Assembly: GCF_030268205.1 (NCBI RefSeq)
Contig: NZ_BSQF01000002.1
Location: 372,001 to 436,000 of the forward strand
DNA length: 64,000 bases
Origin: Allomuricauda sp. NBRC 101325
Lineage (GTDB): Bacteria > Bacteroidota > Bacteroidia > Flavobacteriales > Flavobacteriaceae
Direction: 5' to 3'
A program made the translations under genes and the position numbers. How positions within the stretch are numbered: the first letter of the stretch is position 1; each line of letters starts with the position of its first letter. The notes under the pieces are model-generated. The model was not told the origin of the DNA. It ran no database searches and saw only the letters and a program-made list of their open reading frames with translations. This document shows, piece by piece, positions 24,571-33,044 of this stretch.

Positions 24571-25764
24571 ATGAATCTTCACGAATATCAAGGAAAAGAG
24601 ATTCTAGCCAGTTTTGGTGTTAGAATCCAGCGAGGAATTGTTGCACACAATGCCAAGGAAGCGGTAGAGGCCGCAAAACAACTTACGCAAGAAACCGGTA
24701 CCGGATGGCACGTTATCAAAGCTCAGGTACATGCAGGTGGTCGTGGTAAGGGCGGCGGTGTAAAACTTGCCAAGAACTTGAAAGAAGTGGAAGAGTTGGC
24801 AGGAAGTATCATCGGGATGAACCTTGTGACTCCGCAAACATCTGCTGAAGGGAAAAAAGTACACCAAGTATTGATCGCGGAAGATGTGTATTACCCAGGT
24901 GATAGCGAAACCAGCGAATTCTACATGTCTGTTTTGTTGAACAGAGGTAGCGGAAAAAATATGATCATGTATTCTACCGAAGGTGGTATGGATATCGAGG
25001 AAGTGGCTGAAAAGACCCCTCATTTGATTTTTACCGAAGAGATTGACCCTGCAATGGGACTTTTGCCATTCCAAGCGAGACGCATTGCCTTTAATTTAGG
25101 TTTGTCCGGAACAGCATTCAAGGAAATGACAAAATTCGTAAGCTCTTTGTACAAGGCTTATGTTGAAAGTGATTCCAGTCTTTTCGAGATCAACCCTGTG
25201 TTGAAGACTTCCGATGATAAAATTATGGCTGTTGATGCCAAAGTGACCATTGATGATAATGCGCTTTACAGAAGAAAAGCATATGCAGAAATGCGTGACC
25301 TACGTGAAGAGAACCCAATCGAGGTAGAAGCTCGTGAAGTAGGATTGAACTATGTGGATTTGGATGGTAACGTAGGTTGTATGGTAAATGGAGCCGGTTT
25401 GGCAATGGCTACCATGGACTTGATCAAGATGGCAGGCGGAGAGCCGGCCAACTTCTTGGACGTTGGAGGTACTGCAGATGCCAAAAGGGTAGAGGAAGCT
25501 TTCCGTATTATCCTTAAGGATCCAAACGTGAAAGCAATTTTGATCAATATCTTTGGTGGTATCGTTCGTTGCGATCGTGTAGCCCAAGGTGTTGTGGATG
25601 CCTATAAGAACATGGGAGATGCAATTCAAGTTCCAATTATTGTAAGATTACAGGGAACCAATGCCGAATTGGCGAAAGAAATAATCGATAATTCCGGTTT
25701 GGCGGTACATTCTGCCGTTCAATTTAAGGAAGCAGCAGATAAAGTTAAAGCAGTTTTGAGTTAG
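24571..25764 (+). CDS. sucC: Succinyl-CoA synthetase beta subunit
   Basis: A 397-aa ATP-grasp enzyme subunit that works with SucD in the citric acid cycle (succinyl-CoA + NDP + Pi to succinate + NTP + CoA). Motifs: MNLHEYQGKEILASFGV at the N-terminus, KAQVHAGGRGKGGGVK in the ATP-grasp fold, FEINPVLKT, and the C-terminal GGTADAKRVEEAF and NIFGGIVRCDRVA. sucD is not adjacent, as is common in Flavobacteriaceae. A strong terminator follows at 25789-25823. Confidence 0.97.
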   Translation: MNLHEYQGKEILASFGVRIQRGIVAHNAKEAVEAAKQLTQETGTGWHVIKAQVHAGGRGKGGGVKLAKNLKEVEELAGSIIGMNLVTPQTSAEGKKVHQVLIAEDVYYPGDSETSEFYMSVLLNRGSGKNMIMYSTEGGMDIEEVAEKTPHLIFTEEIDPAMGLLPFQARRIAFNLGLSGTAFKEMTKFVSSLYKAYVESDSSLFEINPVLKTSDDKIMAVDAKVTIDDNALYRRKAYAEMRDLREENPIEVEAREVGLNYVDLDGNVGCMVNGAGLAMATMDLIKMAGGEPANFLDVGGTADAKRVEEAFRIILKDPNVKAILINIFGGIVRCDRVAQGVVDAYKNMGDAIQVPIIVRLQGTNAELAKEIIDNSGLAVHSAVQFKEAADKVKAVLS

Positions 25765-25788
25765 ACTCAGAAACTCGATTTATAAGCT

Positions 25789-25829
25789 AAAAAGGGCAAG
25801 GTTGAATCAACCTTGCCCTTTTTGTTTGT
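25789..25829 (+). terminator. Terminator after sucC
   Basis: A perfect 16-bp stem (25789-25804 with 25808-25823, loop AAT) is followed by T-rich sequence. The A-rich 5' arm makes it potentially bidirectional. Confidence 0.95.
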
Positions 25830-26120
25830 AAGAAGTTCGGGCTGTTGAAACGTCAGTGTTTTAAAGGGTTTGCGGTCAATTCAATATGTTTTTATAGGTA
25901 TGATTTTGGTATTCTCAAGATATTTGGAATAATGTTGAAAACCCCTTAAAATCAATACGTTATTGAAAAGTTAAATAAACTAAACATTTGTTAAATCTCA
26001 GAAAAGTGTAACAATTTAATTTTTTAATCGTCTTATTTTTGAAGTGTCATTAAAAAGGGAATCATAATCACCCCTGTTTTTGACAAATCATTAATCATCA
26101 TTAATCAAAAAACAAAAATC
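25830..26120 (+). other. Intergenic region upstream of a secreted protein
   Basis: About 290 bp with no open frame that looks coding. It contains a -7 box TATTTTTG at 26034-26041, 79 bp before the next start codon, so the 114-aa secreted protein seems to have a long 5' leader. The leader is AT-rich; no stable structure was found by eye. Confidence 0.4.
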
Positions 26121-26465
26121 ATGAGAAAAATTAAAACTGTTTCTACGGTATTGGCGCTATTCGCCGTAATGAGTGTATTTGCCAACAAAGGCAAAAAGAA
26201 AGTAGCCAACGAAAACAACAACCTTAGCGGTCAGATTTACGAAATGTTGAAAGACAACCAATTTAATTTGGAGGAGTCTGGCGATTTAACAGCTGAAGTC
26301 AGTTTCATCATCAATGAAAAAGGCGAAGTTGTTGTACTTTCTGTGGAAACCAAAGATGAAATTTTGGAAGGCTTCGTAAAGAGCCGTTTGAACTACAAAA
26401 AAGTGGCTTCTTCCGCTGTAGTTCCTGGTAGAGTTTACGAAGTTCCAGTAAGAATTACCGCCTAA
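26121..26465 (+). CDS. Secreted protein of unknown function (114 aa)
   Basis: A 114-aa protein with a signal peptide (MRKIKTVSTVLALFAVMSVFA) and a domain that looks like a short alpha/beta TonB-C-terminal-like fold (LTAEVSFIINEKGEVVVLSVETKDEILEGFVKSRL). The pattern hydrophobic strand, NEKGEV turn, strand, helix is seen in several Flavobacteriaceae periplasmic proteins. No function is known. It stands alone, with its own promoter region and terminator, suggesting individual regulation. Confidence 0.8.
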   Translation: MRKIKTVSTVLALFAVMSVFANKGKKKVANENNNLSGQIYEMLKDNQFNLEESGDLTAEVSFIINEKGEVVVLSVETKDEILEGFVKSRLNYKKVASSAVVPGRVYEVPVRITA

Positions 26466-26493
26466 TAGACGGAAATTATTTTGAGTTAGTTAG

Positions 26494-26524
26494 AAAAGGC
26501 CCTGATATTCAGGGCCTTTTTGTG
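26494..26524 (+). terminator. Terminator of the 114-aa secreted protein
   Basis: A perfect 12-bp stem (26494-26505 with 26509-26520) is followed by T residues, 28 bp past the stop codon. Confidence 0.92.
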
Positions 26525-26548
26525 TACTAAAACCAATGTTTTTGAGTT

Positions 26549-26986
26549 ATGTATGTACTGAATAGCAACGAAAACCAAGCGCCTATGGGTACATACGAAG
26601 AAAAACTCAGTATTCTTTCGGAGATGATCGCCTTCGCTAGGGTGGATCATTCCCTTAATCAGGCAGAGTATGAATTTCTGCTGAAGGTGGCCTTGAATCT
26701 TGGTGTCGATAGACCGACTTTCGATGGATTGCTAAAAGAAAGGTCTCCGCAGGTTCGGCTTAAAACCCAAGGAGAACGCATCGTACAATTTCATAGATTG
26801 TTATTGTTGATGAACATTGATCGCGAGCAGCACCGCAAGGAAATCAATACACTTTATAATATTGGATTAAAAATGGGGCTTCCCCCCGTGGCCATTGGTC
26901 AAGTTTTGGAAGTGATGCACAACTACCCCGACAATATTATTCCGCCAGATGTCCTCATCAATATCTTCAAGGCACATTATAATTAA
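26549..26986 (+). CDS. TerB-like helical protein
   Basis: A 145-aa all-helical protein with the layout of TerB-like domains (EEKLSILSEMIAFARVDHSLNQAEYEFLLKVALNLGV; A-R/K-V/A-D-G-x-L-type loop here ARVDHSLN). TerB-like domains often bind divalent metal through acidic loops; D33 and E40 could do so. There is no signal peptide. It precedes hsp20 by 116 bp. The family assignment is by pattern and moderately sure; no role in tellurite resistance should be assumed. Confidence 0.7.
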   Translation: MYVLNSNENQAPMGTYEEKLSILSEMIAFARVDHSLNQAEYEFLLKVALNLGVDRPTFDGLLKERSPQVRLKTQGERIVQFHRLLLLMNIDREQHRKEINTLYNIGLKMGLPPVAIGQVLEVMHNYPDNIIPPDVLINIFKAHYN

Positions 26987-27033
26987 TGTCATAATGGCAT
27001 TGTAATATTCCAATAACATGTCTAAATGACATG
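26985..27033 (+). promoter_or_regulatory. Two palindromes upstream of hsp20
   Basis: AATGTCAT-A-ATGGCATT (26985-27001, one mismatch) and CATGTC-N5-GACATG (27017-27033, perfect) both contain an ATGTC/GACAT dyad. They are about 70-118 bp before the hsp20 start, and the first overlaps the stop codon of the preceding gene. This looks like a repressor or stress-activator operator pair. Confidence 0.5.
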
Positions 27034-27102
27034 ATTTTTGCATTGGTACACGTTTTGTTTTTTACTGTGTGATTTAAATGTTTAACTAAAAATTGAATCG
27101 CC

Positions 27103-27528
27103 ATGAGTATAGTAAAAAGAAACAACCTGTTTTTCCCATCCTTGATGAACGATTATTTGAATCCTGACTGGTTTGGAGGTACAGATAAGTGGAATACTTC
27201 TGTTCCCGCAGTCAATATAAAGGACAATACAGAAAATTTTGAATTGGAACTTGCTGTTCCAGGTATGAAAAAAGATGATTTCACTGTAGAAATCGATAAC
27301 GATGTGTTAACCATTTCCAGTGAAGTAAAATCTGAAAATGAAGAAAACAAAGAGAATTATACCAGAAAAGAATTCTCATATACTTCTTTTAAAAGAGCCT
27401 TTACCTTGCCAGAAACCGTTGACGGTGGTAAAATCGACGCTAAGTATGAAGATGGGGTTTTAAAATTGACATTGCCCAAAAGGCAAGAGACATTGCCAAA
27501 ACCAAAACGATTGATTGAAATCGCCTAA
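27103..27528 (+). CDS. Hsp20/alpha-crystallin small heat-shock protein
   Basis: A 141-aa small heat-shock chaperone that holds unfolding proteins under stress. The alpha-crystallin domain covers about residues 30-130 (PAVNIKDNTENFELELAVPGMKKDDFTVEI, then YTSFKRAFTLPETV, then YEDGVLKLTLPKRQE with the GVLxLxLPK signature). Two palindromes (26985-27033) lie upstream and a GC-rich terminator downstream, so it is probably a monocistronic, stress-controlled gene. Confidence 0.95.
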   Translation: MSIVKRNNLFFPSLMNDYLNPDWFGGTDKWNTSVPAVNIKDNTENFELELAVPGMKKDDFTVEIDNDVLTISSEVKSENEENKENYTRKEFSYTSFKRAFTLPETVDGGKIDAKYEDGVLKLTLPKRQETLPKPKRLIEIA

Positions 27529-27597
27529 AAACCGAAAGATATTAGAACACCAACTAGAAGGTGTTTCATGATGGTTAGTTTAGTTGGTTAGTTTGAG

Positions 27598-27632
27598 GTG
27601 CGCCCCTGCAGATGCGGGGGCGCACTTTTTTT
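27598..27632 (+). terminator. Terminator after hsp20
   Basis: A perfect 9-bp GC-rich stem (27598-27606 with 27617-27625) is followed by seven T. Confidence 0.9.
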
Positions 27633-27635
27633 GGT

Positions 27636-29174
27636 TTACTCCATAGGTTCGGTCAAAACGGCTATGCACGACATAATTCCTTCAAAATAATTGCCTAGGC
27701 GTAAATTTTCGTTGGGAGCATGAATGCTGTTATCGGGGTTCGGAATACGAAGGGAAACCCCTGGAACACCGAGCGTATTGATGAACGGTGCAATGGGTTG
27801 TGAACCTCCTGTGGTCCTCATGTTTACAAATTGGTCGTCAAAAAGTCGTTCCATGGCTCGGTTGAGCATTTTGCCCATGGAAGAATCAAAATCAGTGCGA
27901 AATGGTTTGGAACCCAATTTATAGGTAAACGATGCCAATTTTGGATACAGACTACGCTCCTCATCGGTTGGAATGGAGTCCACCAAATGAAAACCCTGAT
28001 CTTCAATATATTGTTTCAAGGACTCCATTAATTTTTTGCCATCCGATTCTGGAACCAAACGCATATCAATTTCCGCAATGACTTCGGAAGGGATAATGGT
28101 TCTCACTTCCTTACCCACCCAAGCGGATTTCAAACCTCTGATGTTCAAAGATGGATATTGCAATGCCTCTTGATAAGTTGCCCCTACTTTATCGGGCGAT
28201 GCAATGCCTAAATTGGAAGTTATGGTGTCCATGTTTTCGGGAACTTGGTTCAATTTCTCCTTTTCACTTTCGGATAAGGAAATACCATCATAAAACCCTG
28301 GAATTTGAACAATGCCCTCGTCATTTTTTAAAGAACCCAAGAGTCTGGAAGCCATAAAAATGGGGTTTGGAGAAAAGTTTCCGTATTGCCCACTATGCAA
28401 TGCTCGTTTCGCTCCAAAAATCGTCAAGGTGGCTGAGGCCATCCCTCTTGCACCATAGGTCAAGGTGGGAAGGTTGGATAAATGGCGGGTTCCGTCCATA
28501 ATCAAAATACCATCTGCAGCCAATAATTCACCATGTTTTTGAACCACTTCAGGTAAGTCGGGCGAACCCAATTCCTCCTGAAAATCCATAATCACCTTAA
28601 TATTGTATTCTGGGGTCTTGCCCAACTTTTCCAAAATACGTAGCGCAGAAATAAAAGCCATCGATGGGCCTTTGGAATCTGAGGCAGACCGTGCAAAAAT
28701 GCGCCAATCCATATCCAAATCGGTTTTATCCAAATTTGCGTTCAAGATTTCCCATTTTCCTTCTTCCGTTTTTGATTTTAAAACGGGTGCATATGGACTG
28801 GGTTGATGCCATTCGGTGGAGTCCACAGGTTGACCATCAATTTGGCAGTAGAAGAGTAAGGTCTTTGTTTTTTTAGGGTATTTTTTTTCTGCAAAGAGCA
28901 AGGGAGCACCTTGCATTTCCAATCGTTGGGTTTGGAACCCGAGTTCAGAAAAAATGTTGGTGCATTCCTGAAGATTGGCTTCTATTTGCTCAGGGTAATT
29001 CCCATCATTCGGAATGGTTAAGAAATCCAATAGACTTTTTACGGAACTCTTGAATTCTTTTTGGGTTGCCGTTTCAATTTGTTTTTTGCTTAGTTTCTGG
29101 CCTTGGACGCCCAAAGCGATAAAAAAGGTCAGTAAAGTGGTCAGGTAAAGGTTGGTCGGTTGTGTTGGTTTCAT
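27636..29174 (-). CDS. Exported M20-family peptidase
   Basis: A 512-aa zinc dipeptidase of the M20/M25/M40 family. It carries a signal peptide (LYLTTLLTFFIALGVQGQ), unlike cytoplasmic PepT. Zinc-site and dimer motifs: FYCQIDGQPVD (where H is usually the first ligand, here Q-I-D), RSASDSKGP, DFQEELGSPD and the C-terminal RIPNPDNSIHAPNENLRLG. Its start overlaps the uvrB stop by 4 bp. The Q in place of the usual H at the first zinc ligand position is worth noting; S-A-S-D-S-K-G-P replaces the more common G-A-x-D-D/M-K-G. Confidence 0.88.
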   Translation of the reverse strand: MKPTQPTNLYLTTLLTFFIALGVQGQKLSKKQIETATQKEFKSSVKSLLDFLTIPNDGNYPEQIEANLQECTNIFSELGFQTQRLEMQGAPLLFAEKKYPKKTKTLLFYCQIDGQPVDSTEWHQPSPYAPVLKSKTEEGKWEILNANLDKTDLDMDWRIFARSASDSKGPSMAFISALRILEKLGKTPEYNIKVIMDFQEELGSPDLPEVVQKHGELLAADGILIMDGTRHLSNLPTLTYGARGMASATLTIFGAKRALHSGQYGNFSPNPIFMASRLLGSLKNDEGIVQIPGFYDGISLSESEKEKLNQVPENMDTITSNLGIASPDKVGATYQEALQYPSLNIRGLKSAWVGKEVRTIIPSEVIAEIDMRLVPESDGKKLMESLKQYIEDQGFHLVDSIPTDEERSLYPKLASFTYKLGSKPFRTDFDSSMGKMLNRAMERLFDDQFVNMRTTGGSQPIAPFINTLGVPGVSLRIPNPDNSIHAPNENLRLGNYFEGIMSCIAVLTEPME

Positions 29175-31156
29175 GATTCTTGAAGCGACTTGATTTCGTC
29201 CCGTAGTTTGGCCGCTTCCATAAAATTAAGGTCTTTTGCCGCTTTTTCCATAGCTTTTCTCTTATCACGAATCAATTTTTCTTTTTGATCTTGGGTCAAA
29301 TAGGCCAAATCGGGTTCTGCAGCACGCAATTCTTCTTTTTCAAAATGGTAGGTGGACACCGAATTTTTGGCAAGCGCACTGTCCAAACTCTTGTTCAAGG
29401 CTTTTGGAGTGATGTTGTGCTCTTTGTTGTAGCTCATCTGTTTTTCCCTGCGGTAATTGGTCTCGTCGATGGTTTTTTGCATACTATCGGTAATCTTGTC
29501 CGCATACATAATGGCTTTTCCGTTTAGGTTACGGGCAGCGCGACCCACCGTTTGTGTCAGGGAGCGGTTACTTCTCAAAAATCCCTCTTTGTCTGCATCC
29601 AAAATGGCAACAAGCGATACTTCGGGCAAGTCCAATCCCTCACGCAAAAGGTTTACCCCGATCAATACATCAAACAATCCTTTACGCAAGTCTTGCATGA
29701 TCTCCACGCGTTCCAAGGTATCCACATCACTGTGAATATAACGGCATCGAACATTGATGCGGCTCAGGTATTTGGTAAGTTCCTCCGCCATTCTTTTGGT
29801 TAATGTAGTGACCAAGGTTCGTTCATCCAATTCAACCCGTTGCTGAATTTCCTCTACCAAATCATCAATTTGGTTTTCGCTGGGTCTAACTTCGATAATG
29901 GGGTCCAACAAACCTGTAGGACGAATAATCTGTTCCACATACACCCCTTGACTCAGCTCCAATTCGTAATCCGCGGGCGTGGCACTCACATACAACACTT
30001 GGTTTTGCAACAATTCGAACTCCTCGAACTTTAAAGGGCGGTTGTCCATAGCAGCAGGCAAACGGAATCCATATTCCACTAAATTTTCCTTTCGGGAGCG
30101 GTCGCCACCGTACATGGCATGCACTTGGGGAATGGTCACGTGGCTTTCATCGATCACCATTAAATAATCTTCTGGGAAATAGTCCAACAAGCAGAAAGGT
30201 CTGGTGCCGGGCTCACGACCATCCAAGTAGCGGGAATAGTTTTCAATACCCGAGCAATAACCCAGTTCGCGAATCATTTCCAAATCAAAATTGGTACGTT
30301 CCTCTAAGCGTTTGGCTTCCAGTGGTCGCCCTATTTCTTTGAAATAGTCCACTTGCTTCACCAAATCATCCTGAATATCGCGAATCGCATTTTGCAACAC
30401 ATCCGGAGAGGTCACAAACATATTCGCTGGGTAAATGTTTAACGAATCATATACCTCGATAACATTATTGTTGAAAGGATCTAGGGCTTCAATTTCCTCG
30501 ATTTCATCCCCGAAAAAGTGAATGCGAAAGGCATGGTCGGCATAACCGGGGAACACATCCACCACGTCACCTTTTACCCTAAAGTTTCCATTTCGGAAAT
30601 CCGCGGTGCTCCGAGCATAGAGACTCTGCACCAATTGTTTTAAAAATTTGGTACGGGAAATCACTTGATCCCGATGAATGGTAATCACATTCTTTTGAAA
30701 TTCCACTGGGTTTCCGATACCATACAAACAGGAAACCGATGCTACCACCAACACATCCCTTCGTCCTGAAAGCAGGGAAGAGGTAGCACTCAAACGCAAC
30801 TTTTCAATATCCTCGTTGATGGAAAGGTCTTTTTCAATATAAAGTCCACTCGTTGGAATATAGGCTTCAGGCTGGTAATAATCGTAGTAGGATACAAAGT
30901 ATTCCACCGCATTGTTGGGAAAAAACTGTTTGAACTCCGAATACAACTGAGCCGCCAAGGTCTTGTTGTGTGCCAAAACCAAAGTGGGTCGCTGTACGCT
31001 TTCCACCACATTGGCCACGGTAAAGGTCTTCCCGGAACCTGTTACACCCAACAAGGTTTGATGGGAGACATCACCCTCAATTCCTTCAACAAGTTGCTTT
31101 ATTGCTTGAGGCTGATCGCCAGTAGGTTCAAAGTTCGAAACAATCTGAAATTTCAT
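29171..31156 (-). CDS. uvrB: Excinuclease ABC subunit B
   Basis: A 661-aa UvrB helicase-like damage-loading subunit of nucleotide-excision repair. Motifs: Walker A LLGVTGSGKTFT, the DNA-inserting beta-hairpin region YYDYYQPEAYIP, DESH (motif II), helicase motif VGRAARN, and a C-terminal UVR domain (RDKRKAMEKAAKDLNFMEAAKLRDEI) that binds UvrC. The start MKFQIVSNFEPTGDQPQAI is canonical. The M20 peptidase gene follows with 4-bp overlap. Confidence 0.97.
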   Translation of the reverse strand: MKFQIVSNFEPTGDQPQAIKQLVEGIEGDVSHQTLLGVTGSGKTFTVANVVESVQRPTLVLAHNKTLAAQLYSEFKQFFPNNAVEYFVSYYDYYQPEAYIPTSGLYIEKDLSINEDIEKLRLSATSSLLSGRRDVLVVASVSCLYGIGNPVEFQKNVITIHRDQVISRTKFLKQLVQSLYARSTADFRNGNFRVKGDVVDVFPGYADHAFRIHFFGDEIEEIEALDPFNNNVIEVYDSLNIYPANMFVTSPDVLQNAIRDIQDDLVKQVDYFKEIGRPLEAKRLEERTNFDLEMIRELGYCSGIENYSRYLDGREPGTRPFCLLDYFPEDYLMVIDESHVTIPQVHAMYGGDRSRKENLVEYGFRLPAAMDNRPLKFEEFELLQNQVLYVSATPADYELELSQGVYVEQIIRPTGLLDPIIEVRPSENQIDDLVEEIQQRVELDERTLVTTLTKRMAEELTKYLSRINVRCRYIHSDVDTLERVEIMQDLRKGLFDVLIGVNLLREGLDLPEVSLVAILDADKEGFLRSNRSLTQTVGRAARNLNGKAIMYADKITDSMQKTIDETNYRREKQMSYNKEHNITPKALNKSLDSALAKNSVSTYHFEKEELRAAEPDLAYLTQDQKEKLIRDKRKAMEKAAKDLNFMEAAKLRDEIKSLQES

Positions 31157-31224
31157 AGCGTAAAAATAGTAAAGGATAGCCTAAGGAACACAGGTCTTTA
31201 GGATAACTTTTAGCTATTCCGCCC

Positions 31225-32058
31225 CTACAAATCGCGCTTCTTCAACAAGGCGTAGGACAAATAAATAAAAATGGCGGTCCAAGCGATTACGATAAGATAC
31301 TCGTACCAATACGTATGGTAATCAAATTTAAAATCTTCCCCGATTTGGTTACCAATCGTCTGAACAGCGGACAATCGCGTGAACGGTTCCTTGATCATGT
31401 TGGACATGGATTCCAATGGAAATAGGCTCTTCACTTTTTTGGCAGCATCCCAGCTCATGACTTTCCAACCCATCAATCCGAAAGCCAATTGTTCCAAGAT
31501 GGTCCAGATGATCAAGAATCCAAGTGCAAAAGCAGAGCGTTTTACCAAAATCCCCAAGAAAAGACAAAAGGAGAAGAAAGCGACCAACTTAAAGAAAAAG
31601 GCCACCAAAAATCCAAGATCAGAAAATATGATGGAGATTTCGTTGTAATCGGAATAGGCCAAGCCAAGAATCATGGACACCACAAAAACAAATAGGGTAG
31701 AAATCCCTGCAAAGGAAACAACCGTCAACACCTTTGAAAGGATGAATTCCTTTTTGGATAAACCATCAATCAAGTTCTGTTTGATGGTTTTATTGCTGTA
31801 TTCGTTGGACATCATGGACACGATCACAATGGCCAAAAACAATTTGAACAAAGCGGTAACAAAACTGTTGAAGTGCCAGATGTATGGAAAATTAAAGATT
31901 CCTTGGTCGGCCAAATGAAACTGGACAGGTCCAATGTCAAATTTAATGGCTGCCACCAATGCGATAGAGGTCAATAGTACAAAATAGGCGATGATAAGCA
32001 CCTTACTTGCCCTATTGTTCCACAGTTTTATAAATTCTATTTGAAGTAGACGTAACAT
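31225..32058 (-). CDS. ABC transporter permease (ABC-2 type)
   Basis: A 277-aa integral membrane protein with six predicted helices, starting MLRLLQIEFIKLWNNRASKVLII as ABC-2 permeases do. The cytoplasmic NEYSNKTIKQNLIDGLSKKEFILSKVL segment is the coupling helix region. It pairs with the ATPase encoded 11 bp upstream on the same strand (32070-32966). The substrate is unknown. Confidence 0.9.
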   Translation of the reverse strand: MLRLLQIEFIKLWNNRASKVLIIAYFVLLTSIALVAAIKFDIGPVQFHLADQGIFNFPYIWHFNSFVTALFKLFLAIVIVSMMSNEYSNKTIKQNLIDGLSKKEFILSKVLTVVSFAGISTLFVFVVSMILGLAYSDYNEISIIFSDLGFLVAFFFKLVAFFSFCLFLGILVKRSAFALGFLIIWTILEQLAFGLMGWKVMSWDAAKKVKSLFPLESMSNMIKEPFTRLSAVQTIGNQIGEDFKFDYHTYWYEYLIVIAWTAIFIYLSYALLKKRDL

Positions 32059-32069
32059 TCGTTTTTTGA

Positions 32070-32966
32070 TTAGTTGTTGTTGGTCAGGGTTAAAAATTGT
32101 TCTTCGAGGCTTTCTTTTCGTTTTACCAAATGGGATAAAACAATTCCTTTTTCAAAAAGCATTTTGTTCAAAGTTTCGGCATCCATTTCCTCTTTGAGAT
32201 AGGCCGTTAAAGTACCGTTGAAGTTTTCCAGCTTACCAAAACTGGCATTCTTTTCCAGTAAACTGATGAGTTGCTCCATATCGTTGGTGCGCAATTCAAA
32301 AAAGCCATGACTGGCCAACATACTATCCACGGGGCCTGAATATAAATTCACCCCTTTGCGAAGAATAACCACATGGGAACACACTTTTTCCACTTCATCC
32401 AACAAGTGGGAGGCCAACAAAATGGTAGTGCCTTGACCTGCAATGGTTTTAATGATCTCTCGAATTTGATGGATTCCCTGGGGGTCCAGACCGTTGGTGG
32501 GTTCATCCAAAATAAGGATTTCTGGGTCGTTGAGCAGGGCAGAGGCAATGGCCAAACGCTGTTTCATCCCTAATGAATAGGTTTTGAACTTGCTGTTTCG
32601 ACGGTCCCAAAGTCCGACCAATTCCAATTTCTCTTGAATCTTGGTTTCGGGCACTTCCTTGATCTTGCATACCAACTTTAAGTTTTGGATAGCCGTCATG
32701 TACGGGTAAAAGTTGGGACGCTCAATAATGGCGCCCACTTTTTTAAGGGCTTGGTGGGTGGAGGTGTTGCCGTCGAACCAACTGAATTCCCCAGAAGTTC
32801 GGTTCACAACGTTCAAAATTATGCCCAGCGTAGTGGACTTGCCACTACCATTAGGTCCCAAAATACCATAGACATTTCCCTTTTCAATGGTAAAGGAAAG
32901 GTCGTTTACGGCAGTGAGGTAACCAAATTTTTTAGTGAGATGGTTTACGGTCAGTATTGTTTCCAA
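32070..32966 (-). CDS. ABC transporter ATP-binding protein
   Basis: A 298-aa ATPase for the adjacent permease. Motifs: Walker A GPNGSGKST, Q-loop at AIIERPNFYPYMT, signature YSLGMKQRLA (LSGGQ replaced by SLGMK, usual in the drug/antibiotic exporter group), Walker B ILILDEPTNGLD, and H-loop SHLLDE. The C-terminal extension (about 215-298) is also typical of that group. First gene of the two-gene operon. Confidence 0.94.
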   Translation of the reverse strand: METILTVNHLTKKFGYLTAVNDLSFTIEKGNVYGILGPNGSGKSTTLGIILNVVNRTSGEFSWFDGNTSTHQALKKVGAIIERPNFYPYMTAIQNLKLVCKIKEVPETKIQEKLELVGLWDRRNSKFKTYSLGMKQRLAIASALLNDPEILILDEPTNGLDPQGIHQIREIIKTIAGQGTTILLASHLLDEVEKVCSHVVILRKGVNLYSGPVDSMLASHGFFELRTNDMEQLISLLEKNASFGKLENFNGTLTAYLKEEMDAETLNKMLFEKGIVLSHLVKRKESLEEQFLTLTNNN

Positions 32967-33044
32967 GAGATGCTATCGTTTTTTGAATGGTTTATACTAA
33001 CTTGACGATGTTTATCAAGATTTGTTACAAAATAATCAAATACA

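Noticed and set aside
26549-26986. Tellurite resistance gene
   Set aside because: Only a TerB-like helical pattern is seen; no other ter genes are near, so a resistance role cannot be supported.
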